Below are positions 4,762-10,089 of a stretch of 10,089 bases of DNA, one piece after another (the first letter of the stretch is position 1; the number at the start of each line of letters is the position of its first letter). This DNA comes from JBLINH01 sp047639165 (GTDB lineage Bacteria; Patescibacteriota; Minisyncoccia; Phycocordibacterales; JAACPR01). The stretch spans positions 1-10,089 of the forward strand of contig JBLINH010000022.1 of the NCBI GenBank assembly GCA_047639165.1. The letters are read 5' to 3'. The translations under genes and the position numbers were made by a program. The notes below the pieces were generated by a model. That model saw only the letters and a program-made list of their open reading frames with translations. It was not told the DNA's origin and ran no database searches.

Positions 4762-7452
4762 ATGCCACCATTTAAGAATTTCACTACAAAAGCACGCGAT
4801 GCTATCAAACAAGCCCATGAACTTGCTATAGAGCGAGGTCAAAACCATGTAAATCCACTTCATTTAATGGCCTCTTTGGTCCTACAGGATGAAAGTATGG
4901 TTATTTCTATACTAGATACTTTGAAGATAGACACCGTATTAATGACAGATACGCTACTTGATATAATCGAGTCGCCAGAGAATTCATCTACTCTCTCAGC
5001 TTCATACCAAATATATATATCACCTGAGCTTGCTCAAGTGATAGAGATTTCAACAAAGATTGCTGCTGAACTTAAAGATGAGTTTATCTCAACAGAACAC
5101 CTATTCCTCGCACTCTTTGAAGTTGAAGGACAAGCACAAGACGCATTAGAAAGATTTAATATTAGAAAGAAACAAGTTCTGAATGTTTTAGAGGAACTTA
5201 GAGTTACTGGAGATGAAGCAGTTGTTGGAAACAGTACACAGAAGTTTTTACAAAAATACACAGTATCTTTAACTGATAAAGCTAGAGAGAATAAATTAGA
5301 TCCTGTTATCGGAAGAGAGAAAGAGATAAGTAGAATTATTCAAATTCTTTCAAGAAGAACAAAGAATAACCCAATCTTAATTGGTGAAGCTGGAGTTGGT
5401 AAGACTGCGATTGTCGAAGGGCTTGCAAGTAGAATTATTCAAGGTGATGTTCCTGAATCTCTAAAGGATAAAAGATTAGTATCACTTGATCTAGGATCAT
5501 TAATAGCTGGTACAAAATACAGAGGAGAATTTGAGGATAGACTAAAGAAAATATTGAAAGAAATTAAATCTCTCGAAGGAGAAGTGATTCTTTTCATAGA
5601 TGAGATACATACAATAGCAGGAGCAGGAGCTGCAGAAGGATCTCTTGATGCTTCAAACATGCTAAAGCCAGCGTTAGCTCGAGGAGAACTAAAAGCAATA
5701 GGAGCTACTACTATAAAAGAATATCAAAAGTATATTGAAAAAGACGCTGCTCTAACAAGAAGATTCCAACCAGTTCATGTGAATGAGCCATCACTTGAGG
5801 ATGCTATCGCAATCCTTCGAGGACTTAAGGAAAAATATGAACTATATCACGGTGTAAGAATCACAGACGATGCTATTGTTGCTGCAGTTAACTTATCTTC
5901 AAGATATATCACTGACCGTCATCTACCAGACAAAGCAGTTGATCTAATCGATGAGTCTGCTTCAGCTTTGAAAATTTCCCTTGAAAACATGCCAGAAGAA
6001 CTTGAGATTTCAAGAAGAGAAATAATGAGACTTGAAATAGAGAAAGAAGCTTTGAAATCTGATTCAAGAAAGAGTGCTAAGAGTACTCTTCGTTTGAAGG
6101 AGATAAATAAAAAGATTGCTAACTTAAAGGAAGAAACATCTGAACTTGAACTTAAGTGGAAGAATGAAAAAGAAGCCATCGTTTCAATCAAGGATCTAAA
6201 AGGAGAGTTAGAATCTCTGAGATTAGATGCAGAAGCCGCTGAGAGTGAGGCTGATCTTTCATTAGCTGCCGAGATTAGGTATGGAACTATTCCGCAAGTA
6301 GAAAAAGAATTGAAAATAAAAGAAAGAAGACTAAAGAAACTTCAGGTATCAAGAAAGATACTGAAAGAGGAAATTCTAGAAGAAGATATTGCCACTGTTG
6401 TTGCAAGGTGGACCGGTGTTCCAGTTGAGAGAATGCTTGAGCAAGAAGCAATTAGACTTTCTCGAATGGAGAAAGAATTGAAAAAAAGAATCATAGGACA
6501 AGAAGTTGCTGTGTCTAAGATTGCAAACACAATCAGAAGATCTAGAGCTGGAATATCAGATCCTGAAAAACCAATTGGTTCATTTATCTTCCTAGGACCA
6601 ACAGGAGTTGGAAAGACAGAACTTACCAAAGCTCTAACAGATTTCATGTTTGATGATGAAAAAGCTTTGATTAGAGTTGATATGTCAGAATTCATGGAGA
6701 AACACTCAGTATCTAAATTAATTGGATCACCTCCAGGATATGTTGGACATGAAGAAGGTGGAAACCTAACAGAACAGATAAGGCACCGACCATATTCAGT
6801 AGTTTTGTTTGACGAGATAGAGAAAGCTCACCCTGAAGTATTCAACGTATTACTGCAGGTTCTTGATAATGGAAGATTAACTGACGCTAAAGGTAGAACA
6901 GTTAACTTTAAAAACACTGTGATTGTGATGACATCAAATATTGGATCTGAACACATTGATAAGATGGAGAAGATTGGTTTCAATGAAGGTCTATCGAACA
7001 AAGATCAATATGAGGCAACGAAAGTAAATGTTGAAAAATCTCTAAAAGATCATTTTAGACCAGAATTTCTAAACCGAGTTGACGATATTGTCGTTTTTGA
7101 TTTACTCAGTCAAAAAGCTATTAAGCAAATCGTGTCTATACAGATGGATTATGTAAAAGAAAGATTAACTAATAAGGGAATTAAGCTAAAAATATCTCCT
7201 CAAGTTCTAACTTACCTATCAGTAGAAGGGTATGATCCTAAGTACGGTGCGAGACCACTTAAGAGAGTAATACAAAACAAAATACTAAATCCATTAGCAC
7301 AACTTATGATTGCTAAGGGAGTTTCTTCAGGAGATACTGTTTCTGTTACAGCTAACAAGAAAAATGAGTTTAACTTCAGTGTTGTTGATAAGAAAAATAA
7401 AGTTATAGCTTTCCGAGAAAAAGATATTACAGAAGAAGCACTGGTTGGATAA
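4762..7452 (+). CDS. clpB: Clp/Hsp100 AAA+ ATPase, ClpB-like with ClpC-type loop
   Basis: An 896-residue Hsp100 unfoldase. It has a Clp N domain with two repeats (about 5-150). NBD1 has Walker A GEAGVGKT (208-215), Walker B ILFIDE (276-281) and R333/R334. A long coiled-coil middle domain (about 400-535) follows the E. coli ClpB pattern, including PEELE, SELELKWKNEKE and AAEIRYGTIPQVEKEL. NBD2 has Walker A GPTGVGKT (612-619), Walker B VVLFDEIEKAH (680-690) and sensor 2 GARPLKR (829-835). ClpB resolubilises aggregates with DnaK. Unlike ClpB, residues 726-765 match ClpC in length and contain IGF (738-740) at the place of the ClpP-docking tripeptide. It could therefore feed a ClpP protease, be a disaggregase, or both. 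No clpP is in the window. No Shine-Dalgarno precedes the ATG (CAATATG). Confidence 0.93.
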   Translation: MPPFKNFTTKARDAIKQAHELAIERGQNHVNPLHLMASLVLQDESMVISILDTLKIDTVLMTDTLLDIIESPENSSTLSASYQIYISPELAQVIEISTKIAAELKDEFISTEHLFLALFEVEGQAQDALERFNIRKKQVLNVLEELRVTGDEAVVGNSTQKFLQKYTVSLTDKARENKLDPVIGREKEISRIIQILSRRTKNNPILIGEAGVGKTAIVEGLASRIIQGDVPESLKDKRLVSLDLGSLIAGTKYRGEFEDRLKKILKEIKSLEGEVILFIDEIHTIAGAGAAEGSLDASNMLKPALARGELKAIGATTIKEYQKYIEKDAALTRRFQPVHVNEPSLEDAIAILRGLKEKYELYHGVRITDDAIVAAVNLSSRYITDRHLPDKAVDLIDESASALKISLENMPEELEISRREIMRLEIEKEALKSDSRKSAKSTLRLKEINKKIANLKEETSELELKWKNEKEAIVSIKDLKGELESLRLDAEAAESEADLSLAAEIRYGTIPQVEKELKIKERRLKKLQVSRKILKEEILEEDIATVVARWTGVPVERMLEQEAIRLSRMEKELKKRIIGQEVAVSKIANTIRRSRAGISDPEKPIGSFIFLGPTGVGKTELTKALTDFMFDDEKALIRVDMSEFMEKHSVSKLIGSPPGYVGHEEGGNLTEQIRHRPYSVVLFDEIEKAHPEVFNVLLQVLDNGRLTDAKGRTVNFKNTVIVMTSNIGSEHIDKMEKIGFNEGLSNKDQYEATKVNVEKSLKDHFRPEFLNRVDDIVVFDLLSQKAIKQIVSIQMDYVKERLTNKGIKLKISPQVLTYLSVEGYDPKYGARPLKRVIQNKILNPLAQLMIAKGVSSGDTVSVTANKKNEFNFSVVDKKNKVIAFREKDITEEALVG

Positions 7453-7453
7453 G

Positions 7454-7464
7454 TAGTGTAAAAT
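7454..7464 (+). promoter_or_regulatory. promoter candidate of the pilin operon
   Basis: TAGTGTAAAAT contains the -10 hexamer TAAAAT (7459-7464), with the ATG at 7471 exactly where transcription would start. The same 11 bases occur as the -10 region of the sortase gene (9057-9067). No matching -35 is seen at 16-18 bases. Confidence 0.45.
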
Positions 7465-7470
7465 GCAGAT

Positions 7471-7731
7471 ATGAATTTTGAAGAAGATCAAGCAAATAAT
7501 TATAGTAATTTTCAGATCCAAGAAAAGGGAATTACTGGCTGGTTAATTTCAAAGAATATAGTTTCAGACAAGAAGGGAGCTAATAAGATATTAATCGGAG
7601 TGTTTATCGTTGCAACAATACTTACACTATCAATTTTCTTTAGAGATTCAGTAAGTAGTGTCGTACCTGGTAATAATAATATAGGCATTCCACCTGAAGA
7701 GTCTGAAGAAGGATTCTTCCCACAATCATAA
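7471..7731 (+). CDS. small single-pass membrane protein upstream of pilin
   Basis: I do not recognise this 86-residue protein. Its N-terminal half is polar and acidic, then mixed (MNFEEDQANN, then KGITGWLISKNIV and a basic DKKGANK). One membrane segment follows (about 40-57, ILIGVFIVATILTLSIFF), then a short Gly/Asn/Pro/Glu-rich tail ending FFPQS. By the positive-inside rule the basic stretch before the helix suggests the N-terminal half stays inside. It ends two bases before the pilin ATG, so the two are almost certainly cotranscribed, and a role linked to pili or the surface is plausible but unproven. It starts 18 bases after the Clp ATPase stop, with its own likely promoter. Confidence 0.7.
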   Translation: MNFEEDQANNYSNFQIQEKGITGWLISKNIVSDKKGANKILIGVFIVATILTLSIFFRDSVSSVVPGNNNIGIPPEESEEGFFPQS

Positions 7732-7733
7732 CT

Positions 7734-8264
7734 ATGAAAAATAAAGGATTCACACTTATAGAACTTCTTGTAGTGATCTCAATTATAGGTTTGCTTTCTT
7801 CCGTTGTTCTAGCATCACTTGATGAAGCCAGAGGGAAAGCACGAGATGCAAAGAGGGTTCAAGACCTGAAAGCTATTGAATTAGCTCTTGAACTTTATCA
7901 AAATGATCACGGAGAATACCCTGTGTGTGGTACTACGTTGTGGATTATAGAAGGACAAACTAATTGTTTAACAGGAGCTTTGGTTGATGGTGGGTATATG
8001 AGTAAATTACCAACTGATCCTCAATGGGGAAACACTACTAGAACGTGGGGACATAATTATACATATTTAAGTGTAGGTAATAGATACACAATGAGAACAA
8101 AATTAGAATCTGAATTTCTCGATAGAGACGGATCATATCCAAATGGCAGAACTTGCCAAGATCCAGAATATCCCAGGTGTGGTTGGTGGGTAGATTGTGT
8201 CTATCAAGGGTATAATGATAAAGGTTGTGGATACACATATCAATTAGCAGAAGACAGAAGATAA
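7734..8264 (+). CDS. type IV pilin-like protein with six cysteines
   Basis: A 176-residue prepilin. The leader MKNKG is followed by FTLIELLVVISIIGLL: prepilin peptidase cuts after G5, and the E at mature position 5 is present. A long amphipathic helix follows (about 30-60: DEARGKARDAKRVQDLKAIELALELYQ). The pattern of this helix and the following YP and LPTDP segments resembles GspG-like major pseudopilins and CPR pilins. The globular part is rich in Tyr/Trp and has six cysteines (65, 78, 141, 149, 155, 165), enough for three disulfides, four of them in the last 40 residues. It should be a pilus or pseudopilus subunit. No assembly genes (pilB, pilC, pilD) are in the window. It starts two bases after the small membrane protein. 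Confidence 0.9.
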   Translation: MKNKGFTLIELLVVISIIGLLSSVVLASLDEARGKARDAKRVQDLKAIELALELYQNDHGEYPVCGTTLWIIEGQTNCLTGALVDGGYMSKLPTDPQWGNTTRTWGHNYTYLSVGNRYTMRTKLESEFLDRDGSYPNGRTCQDPEYPRCGWWVDCVYQGYNDKGCGYTYQLAEDRR

Positions 8265-8275
8265 CATACAAAAAT

Positions 8276-8584
8276 ATGAAATATATATACTTAATAAAAG
8301 GGGGGAGTCCTGACGACTCAAACAAAGAAGAAGTTATGGGTAAATGGCATGCTTGGTCGGAAGAAGCTAAAAAAGAAGGAAAGTATTTAAGTGGTCATTC
8401 ATTTGAAGAAGGTGGAAAGATTATAACAAGTGGTGGTGCGGAAGATTACAAATCAGATATGGGAGGATATATGATTATGGAGAACACCGATGAGGCAGAT
8501 GCTCTATCTTGGGCAGGAAAGTTACCAAACATTGAACTTGGAGGAAGCGTGGGAGTCCACCCAGTTCAAGAGATGAAGGAATAA
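8276..8584 (+). CDS. YciI/DGPF-like (YCII-related) protein
   Basis: A 102-residue protein with the ferredoxin-like YCII pattern: an N-terminal strand KYIYLIKGG, a helix HAWSEEAKKEGKYLSG, then H41 and F43, a strand GGKIITSG, another GGYMIMENTDEADALSWA, and an end with GGSVGVHPVQ. This matches the YciI/DGPF domain superfamily, whose reactions are mostly unknown. I chose the ATG at 8276 rather than the in-frame one at 8225, because the earlier one overlaps the pilin and its extra 17 residues do not fit the family, which begins at the first strand. It lies 11 bases after the pilin stop, so it may be cotranscribed. Confidence 0.8.
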   Translation: MKYIYLIKGGSPDDSNKEEVMGKWHAWSEEAKKEGKYLSGHSFEEGGKIITSGGAEDYKSDMGGYMIMENTDEADALSWAGKLPNIELGGSVGVHPVQEMKE

Positions 8585-8585
8585 T

Positions 8586-8622
8586 AAAACAAAAGAGCAC
8601 CATTCGGTGCTCTTTTACTTTT
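8586..8622. terminator. bidirectional terminator between the YciI-like gene and tRNA-Tyr
   Basis: A perfect 11-bp stem AAAAGAGCACC/GGTGCTCTTTT with a 4-base loop lies at 8591-8616 and is T-rich on both sides (CTTTTACTTTT on plus, CTTTTGTTTT on minus). It ends the pilin/YciI transcript and the convergent tRNA-Tyr transcript. An outer AAAA/TTTT pairing extends it to the base next to the C that follows the tRNA-Tyr discriminator. Confidence 0.88.
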
Positions 8623-8623
8623 G

Positions 8624-8706
8624 TGCATAGAGAAGGATTCGAACCTTCGTAGACCGAAGTCGGCGGATTTACAGTCCGCTGCATTTGACCGCTCTGCCAC
8701 CTATGC
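8624..8706 (-). tRNA. tRNA-Tyr, anticodon GUA
   Basis: A class II tRNA on the minus strand. The acceptor GCATAGG pairs with TCTATGC (one G-U) and the discriminator is A. The anticodon stem GCGGA/TCCGC encloses the loop CTGTAAA, giving anticodon GTA. A variable arm with CGACTTCGGTCT is followed by T arm GAAGG/CCTTC with loop TTCGAAT. CCA is not encoded; the next bases are CAA, as in the four tRNAs at the other end of the window. Confidence 0.97.
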
Positions 8707-8716
8707 ATATCAAAAC

Positions 8717-8744
8717 ATCATACTATATAAAGGGTATTTGTCTA
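8717..8744 (-). promoter_or_regulatory. promoter of tRNA-Tyr
   Basis: On the minus strand, TAGACA (8744-8739) and TATGAT (8722-8717) are separated by 16 bases, and each is one base from consensus. The expected start near 8710 is a few bases before the tRNA. The -35 borders the T-run of the terminator of the RNA gene upstream. Confidence 0.5.
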
Positions 8745-8789
8745 TAAAAAGAAAGAGAGTGTTCAAGGTTTATGGACCCTGAACACTCT
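8744..8789 (-). terminator. intrinsic terminator of the minus-strand RNA gene
   Basis: The arms AGAGTGTTCA (8756-8765) and TGAACACTCT (8780-8789) pair perfectly over 10 bp. After one mismatch three more pairs close a 6-base loop. On the minus strand CTTTCTTTTT follows at once; on the plus strand no T-run follows. The direction of termination is therefore minus. Confidence 0.72.
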
Positions 8790-8995
8790 GTCTAAATGGC
8801 GGTTTAGCCTCTACGTCGGGTGTAGCTTCTCTTCCGCCAGGGGAAACCTCTTCGTAGATGTCCTACATTGTTTAAATCCAAGAAAGGAGGAATGTCTCTT
8901 GAATCGATCTATTCGGATAAGTGGTTCATATCATAAAACCACAGAGTGATTGCTATGAAAGCCAAATAGAATGTTATTCCTTCATGTACACTCTA
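8744..8995 (-). ncRNA. candidate structured non-coding RNA, about 250 nt, unassigned
   Basis: No convincing protein frame exists between tRNA-Tyr and the sortase gene. The minus strand has a promoter (9002-9029), an expected start near 8995 and an intrinsic terminator at 8744-8789. Possible hairpins on this strand include GTGGTT/AACCAC (8940-8919), CAAGA/TCTTG with a loop containing CCTCCTT (8901-8879), and TGGCGG/CCGCCA enclosing CTAC/GTAG (8840-8796). The first bases, AGAGTGT, can pair with the last, ACACTCT, which would close the molecule. I searched by eye for RNase P (GAGGAAAGTCC, ACAGAA), tmRNA, SRP (CGGAAGGAAGCAG) and 6S features and found none. The family is unknown to me, and the strand is supported mainly by promoter and terminator. 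Confidence 0.5.
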
Positions 8996-9001
8996 AATAT
9001 G

Positions 9002-9029
9002 ATGATAGCAAAGTAGATAAACATGTCAA
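9002..9029 (-). promoter_or_regulatory. promoter of the minus-strand RNA gene
   Basis: On the minus strand TTGACA (9029-9024) is followed after 16 bases by TATCAT (9007-9002). The start would be near 8995, one base before the segment AGAGTGT. The -35 is one arm of an inverted repeat whose other arm is the -35 of the sortase gene. Confidence 0.55.
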
Positions 9030-9038
9030 ACCTATACA

Positions 9039-9067
9039 TTGACATAGGCTAATAAATAGTGTAAAAT
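9039..9067 (+). promoter_or_regulatory. promoter of the sortase gene
   Basis: A consensus TTGACA (9039-9044), a 17-base spacer and TAAAAT (9062-9067) predict a start near 9074, leaving about six untranslated bases before the ATG at 9080. The bases just before the -10 (TAGTG) match those of the pilin operon. Confidence 0.7.
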
Positions 9068-9079
9068 ACATCTAACAAT

Positions 9080-9766
9080 ATGCCTAAAGAAACATACAAG
9101 AAAGGGCAAGTTTTCTCAGCTTTAAATACCGGAGAACTAATGCAGTACGTAACTGTAGTGCTTGTTGTATTCTCTGTAGTCATTGGAACCCTATATACCA
9201 TAGGAGTTACACCAGAAAGCTTTAAACCAGTTGATCCTGTCGTAGATATCACATTTGGTGATGATGAGGAGAGGCTAGATTTCATCAAAGAAGTATCTGA
9301 TGATGATTTTGCTGCTAACTCTAATACTACTACTCTACCTGAGCACATCAGCATTCCTACAATTGGAGTAGACTCACAAATTGAGCATCCAAACAGTCAG
9401 GATATTCTAACTCTTGATAATGCTCTAAAAAAAGGAGCAGTATACTATCCTGGGTCAGGATCTCTCGAAGAAGGTAACGTTTTTCTGTTCGGGCACAGCT
9501 CTAACTGGAAAGTGGTACAAAACCAAGCATATAAGGTATTTAACGACCTTGATAAGCTCCAAAAAGGGGAGACTATAACGTTAGAAGCCAAGGGCTATCA
9601 ATATGTATACAAAGTTGATAGAGTGAGCCTAGTCGACGAAAATGAGGCTTTTGTGAGCTTTGATAATACTAAAAATACCCTTACTATTTCTACATGTAAC
9701 ACTTTTGGTGCAAAACAAGAGAGATGGGTGGTTGAAGCCACTTTCTTTCAGAAGAAAGTAATATAA
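9080..9766 (+). CDS. sortase-family transpeptidase
   Basis: A 228-residue sortase, an enzyme that cuts a C-terminal sorting signal of a secreted protein and joins it to a surface acceptor. After a short cytoplasmic start comes one membrane segment (about 21-42), a linker rich in acidic and polar residues, then the sortase barrel (about 87-225). Catalytic residues are visible: H139 in FGHSS, C206 in TLTISTC, and R215 in KQERWVV. The type II-like topology (N-terminal anchor) fits class D/E-like sortases, but I cannot fix the class. It is transcribed alone from a strong promoter. The next gene encodes a secreted acidic protein whose C-terminus is outside the window and which may be a substrate. 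No Shine-Dalgarno; the start context is CAATATG. Confidence 0.9.
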   Translation: MPKETYKKGQVFSALNTGELMQYVTVVLVVFSVVIGTLYTIGVTPESFKPVDPVVDITFGDDEERLDFIKEVSDDDFAANSNTTTLPEHISIPTIGVDSQIEHPNSQDILTLDNALKKGAVYYPGSGSLEEGNVFLFGHSSNWKVVQNQAYKVFNDLDKLQKGETITLEAKGYQYVYKVDRVSLVDENEAFVSFDNTKNTLTISTCNTFGAKQERWVVEATFFQKKVI

Positions 9767-9774
9767 TAAAACCC

Positions 9775-9803
9775 TTGACATTTCGTGTATAAAAGTGTAT
9801 AGT
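9775..9803 (+). promoter_or_regulatory. strong promoter of the Asp/His/Tyr-rich secreted protein
   Basis: TTGACA (9775-9780), a 17-base spacer and TATAGT (9798-9803) form the closest match to a consensus sigma70 promoter in the window. It starts nine bases after the sortase stop. The start would be near 9810. AAGTG before the -10 resembles the TAGTG of the pilin and sortase promoters. Confidence 0.78.
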
Positions 9804-9807
9804 CTAC

Positions 9808-10089
9808 ATGTTAAAAAATATGAATATCATTATGAATAAAAGAAATATCTTTAATTTGAGTGCAGTTGCCGCCCTTGTACTATTTCTAGTACTTACAGTA
9901 GCGCCTGTAGTAGTTAGTGCTGACGATCAAGATTACCACGGAGGTGGTGATGATGCTTATTGGGAAATTCACGAAGGACACGATCATGATTATGATGAGT
10001 GGTGTCCATGGGATGGAGACGATGACTACAACGATTATGACTACCATAACGATGATGACCACGGTTACGGTTACCACGACTACGATCAT
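9808..10089 (+). CDS. secreted Asp/His/Tyr-rich low-complexity protein, 3' end cut by the window
   Basis: The frame is open from 9808 to the window's end. In-frame ATGs lie at 9808, 9820 and 9832. The first is only five bases after the -10 box, so 9820 or 9832 may be the real start. From 9832 there is a clear signal peptide: NKRN, a hydrophobic core (LSAVAALVLFLVLTVAPVVV) and VSA before the likely cut. The mature part is almost only Asp, His, Tyr, Gly, Asn and Trp, with runs such as GHDHDYDEW and DDDYNDYDYH and a single Cys so far. I do not recognise a family. Such composition could bind metal ions, but that is inference. Its place after a sortase makes a C-terminal sorting signal worth looking for. 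Confidence 0.75.
   Translation, partial: MLKNMNIIMNKRNIFNLSAVAALVLFLVLTVAPVVVSADDQDYHGGGDDAYWEIHEGHDHDYDEWCPWDGDDDYNDYDYHNDDDHGYGYHDYDH

Noticed and set aside
8225..8275. A longer start for the YciI-like protein
   Set aside because: It overlaps the pilin gene by 40 bases and the extra residues do not fit the family, which starts at the first strand (KYIYLIK).
8892..8936. A 14-codon frame starting ATG-TCT-CTT one base after AAAGGAGG
   Set aside because: The spacing of one base is too short for a working Shine-Dalgarno, no other gene here uses one, and the frame lies inside the structured region read from the other strand.
8744..8995. Identification of the RNA gene as RNase P RNA, tmRNA, SRP RNA or 6S RNA
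   Set aside because: Some short stretches look similar (GGGGAAACCTC, GTGATTGCT on plus), but the universal core motifs of these RNAs are missing on both strands.
9740..9759. Perfect 8-bp hairpin ACTTTCTT/AAGAAAGT at the end of the sortase gene
   Set aside because: It lies inside the coding sequence and is followed by A-rich, not T-rich, sequence, so it is not a standard terminator.
9886..10089. Val/Ile-rich open frame on the minus strand
   Set aside because: It is the complement of Asp/His/Tyr codons of the secreted protein, which has a promoter and a signal peptide; the antisense frame has neither.
1..10089. CRISPR array, insertion sequence, prophage or integration genes
   Set aside because: No regularly spaced repeats, transposase, integrase or phage proteins were found on either strand. 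The tRNAs show no flanking partial copies suggesting attachment sites.

Overview
This AT-rich, gene-dense window looks like chromosomal sequence from a Patescibacteria (CPR) bacterium, probably of the Parcubacteria group. That placement is an inference. It rests on the minimal IF2 beginning at its G domain, the DUF4446-infB-rbfA block, an N-terminally anchored degenerate trypsin-fold protein of a type I associate with Parcubacteria, type IV pilin and sortase genes, and a complete lack of Shine-Dalgarno sequences in front of the coding genes.

Positions 1-2743 (minus strand) hold a translation block read right to left: a DUF4446 membrane protein, infB, rbfA, then tRNA-Cys, tRNA-Leu(UAA), tRNA-Lys(CUU) and tRNA-Leu(UAG). 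The rbfA stop codon overlaps the first base of tRNA-Cys. A 20-bp divergent gap (2744-2763) with one central TATA core separates this block from plus-strand genes: a cysteine desulfurase, a membrane-anchored trypsin-fold protein that appears to have lost its catalytic triad, and a large Clp/Hsp100 AAA+ ATPase with a full ClpB-type middle domain and a ClpP-loop-like IGF tripeptide.

Positions 7471-8584 (plus) carry a small one-TM protein, a six-cysteine type IV pilin and a YciI-like protein, closed by a bidirectional terminator shared with a convergent tRNA-Tyr (minus). Positions 8707-9079 contain no convincing protein gene. They look like a structured RNA gene on the minus strand, with a sigma70-type promoter, a terminator, and AGAGTG/CACTCT segments that could form alternative pairings. 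Its promoter lies back to back with that of a sortase gene (plus). The window ends inside a secreted Asp/His/Tyr-rich protein behind the best promoter in the window.

The most unusual signals are: (1) all five tRNAs are followed by CAA, not CCA, and in the three internal tRNAs whose flank can be assessed a perfect hairpin starts right after the C; (2) the unassigned structured RNA; (3) the ClpB/ClpC hybrid character of the AAA+ protein; (4) -10 boxes sitting 5-13 bases from start codons, suggesting leaderless mRNAs.
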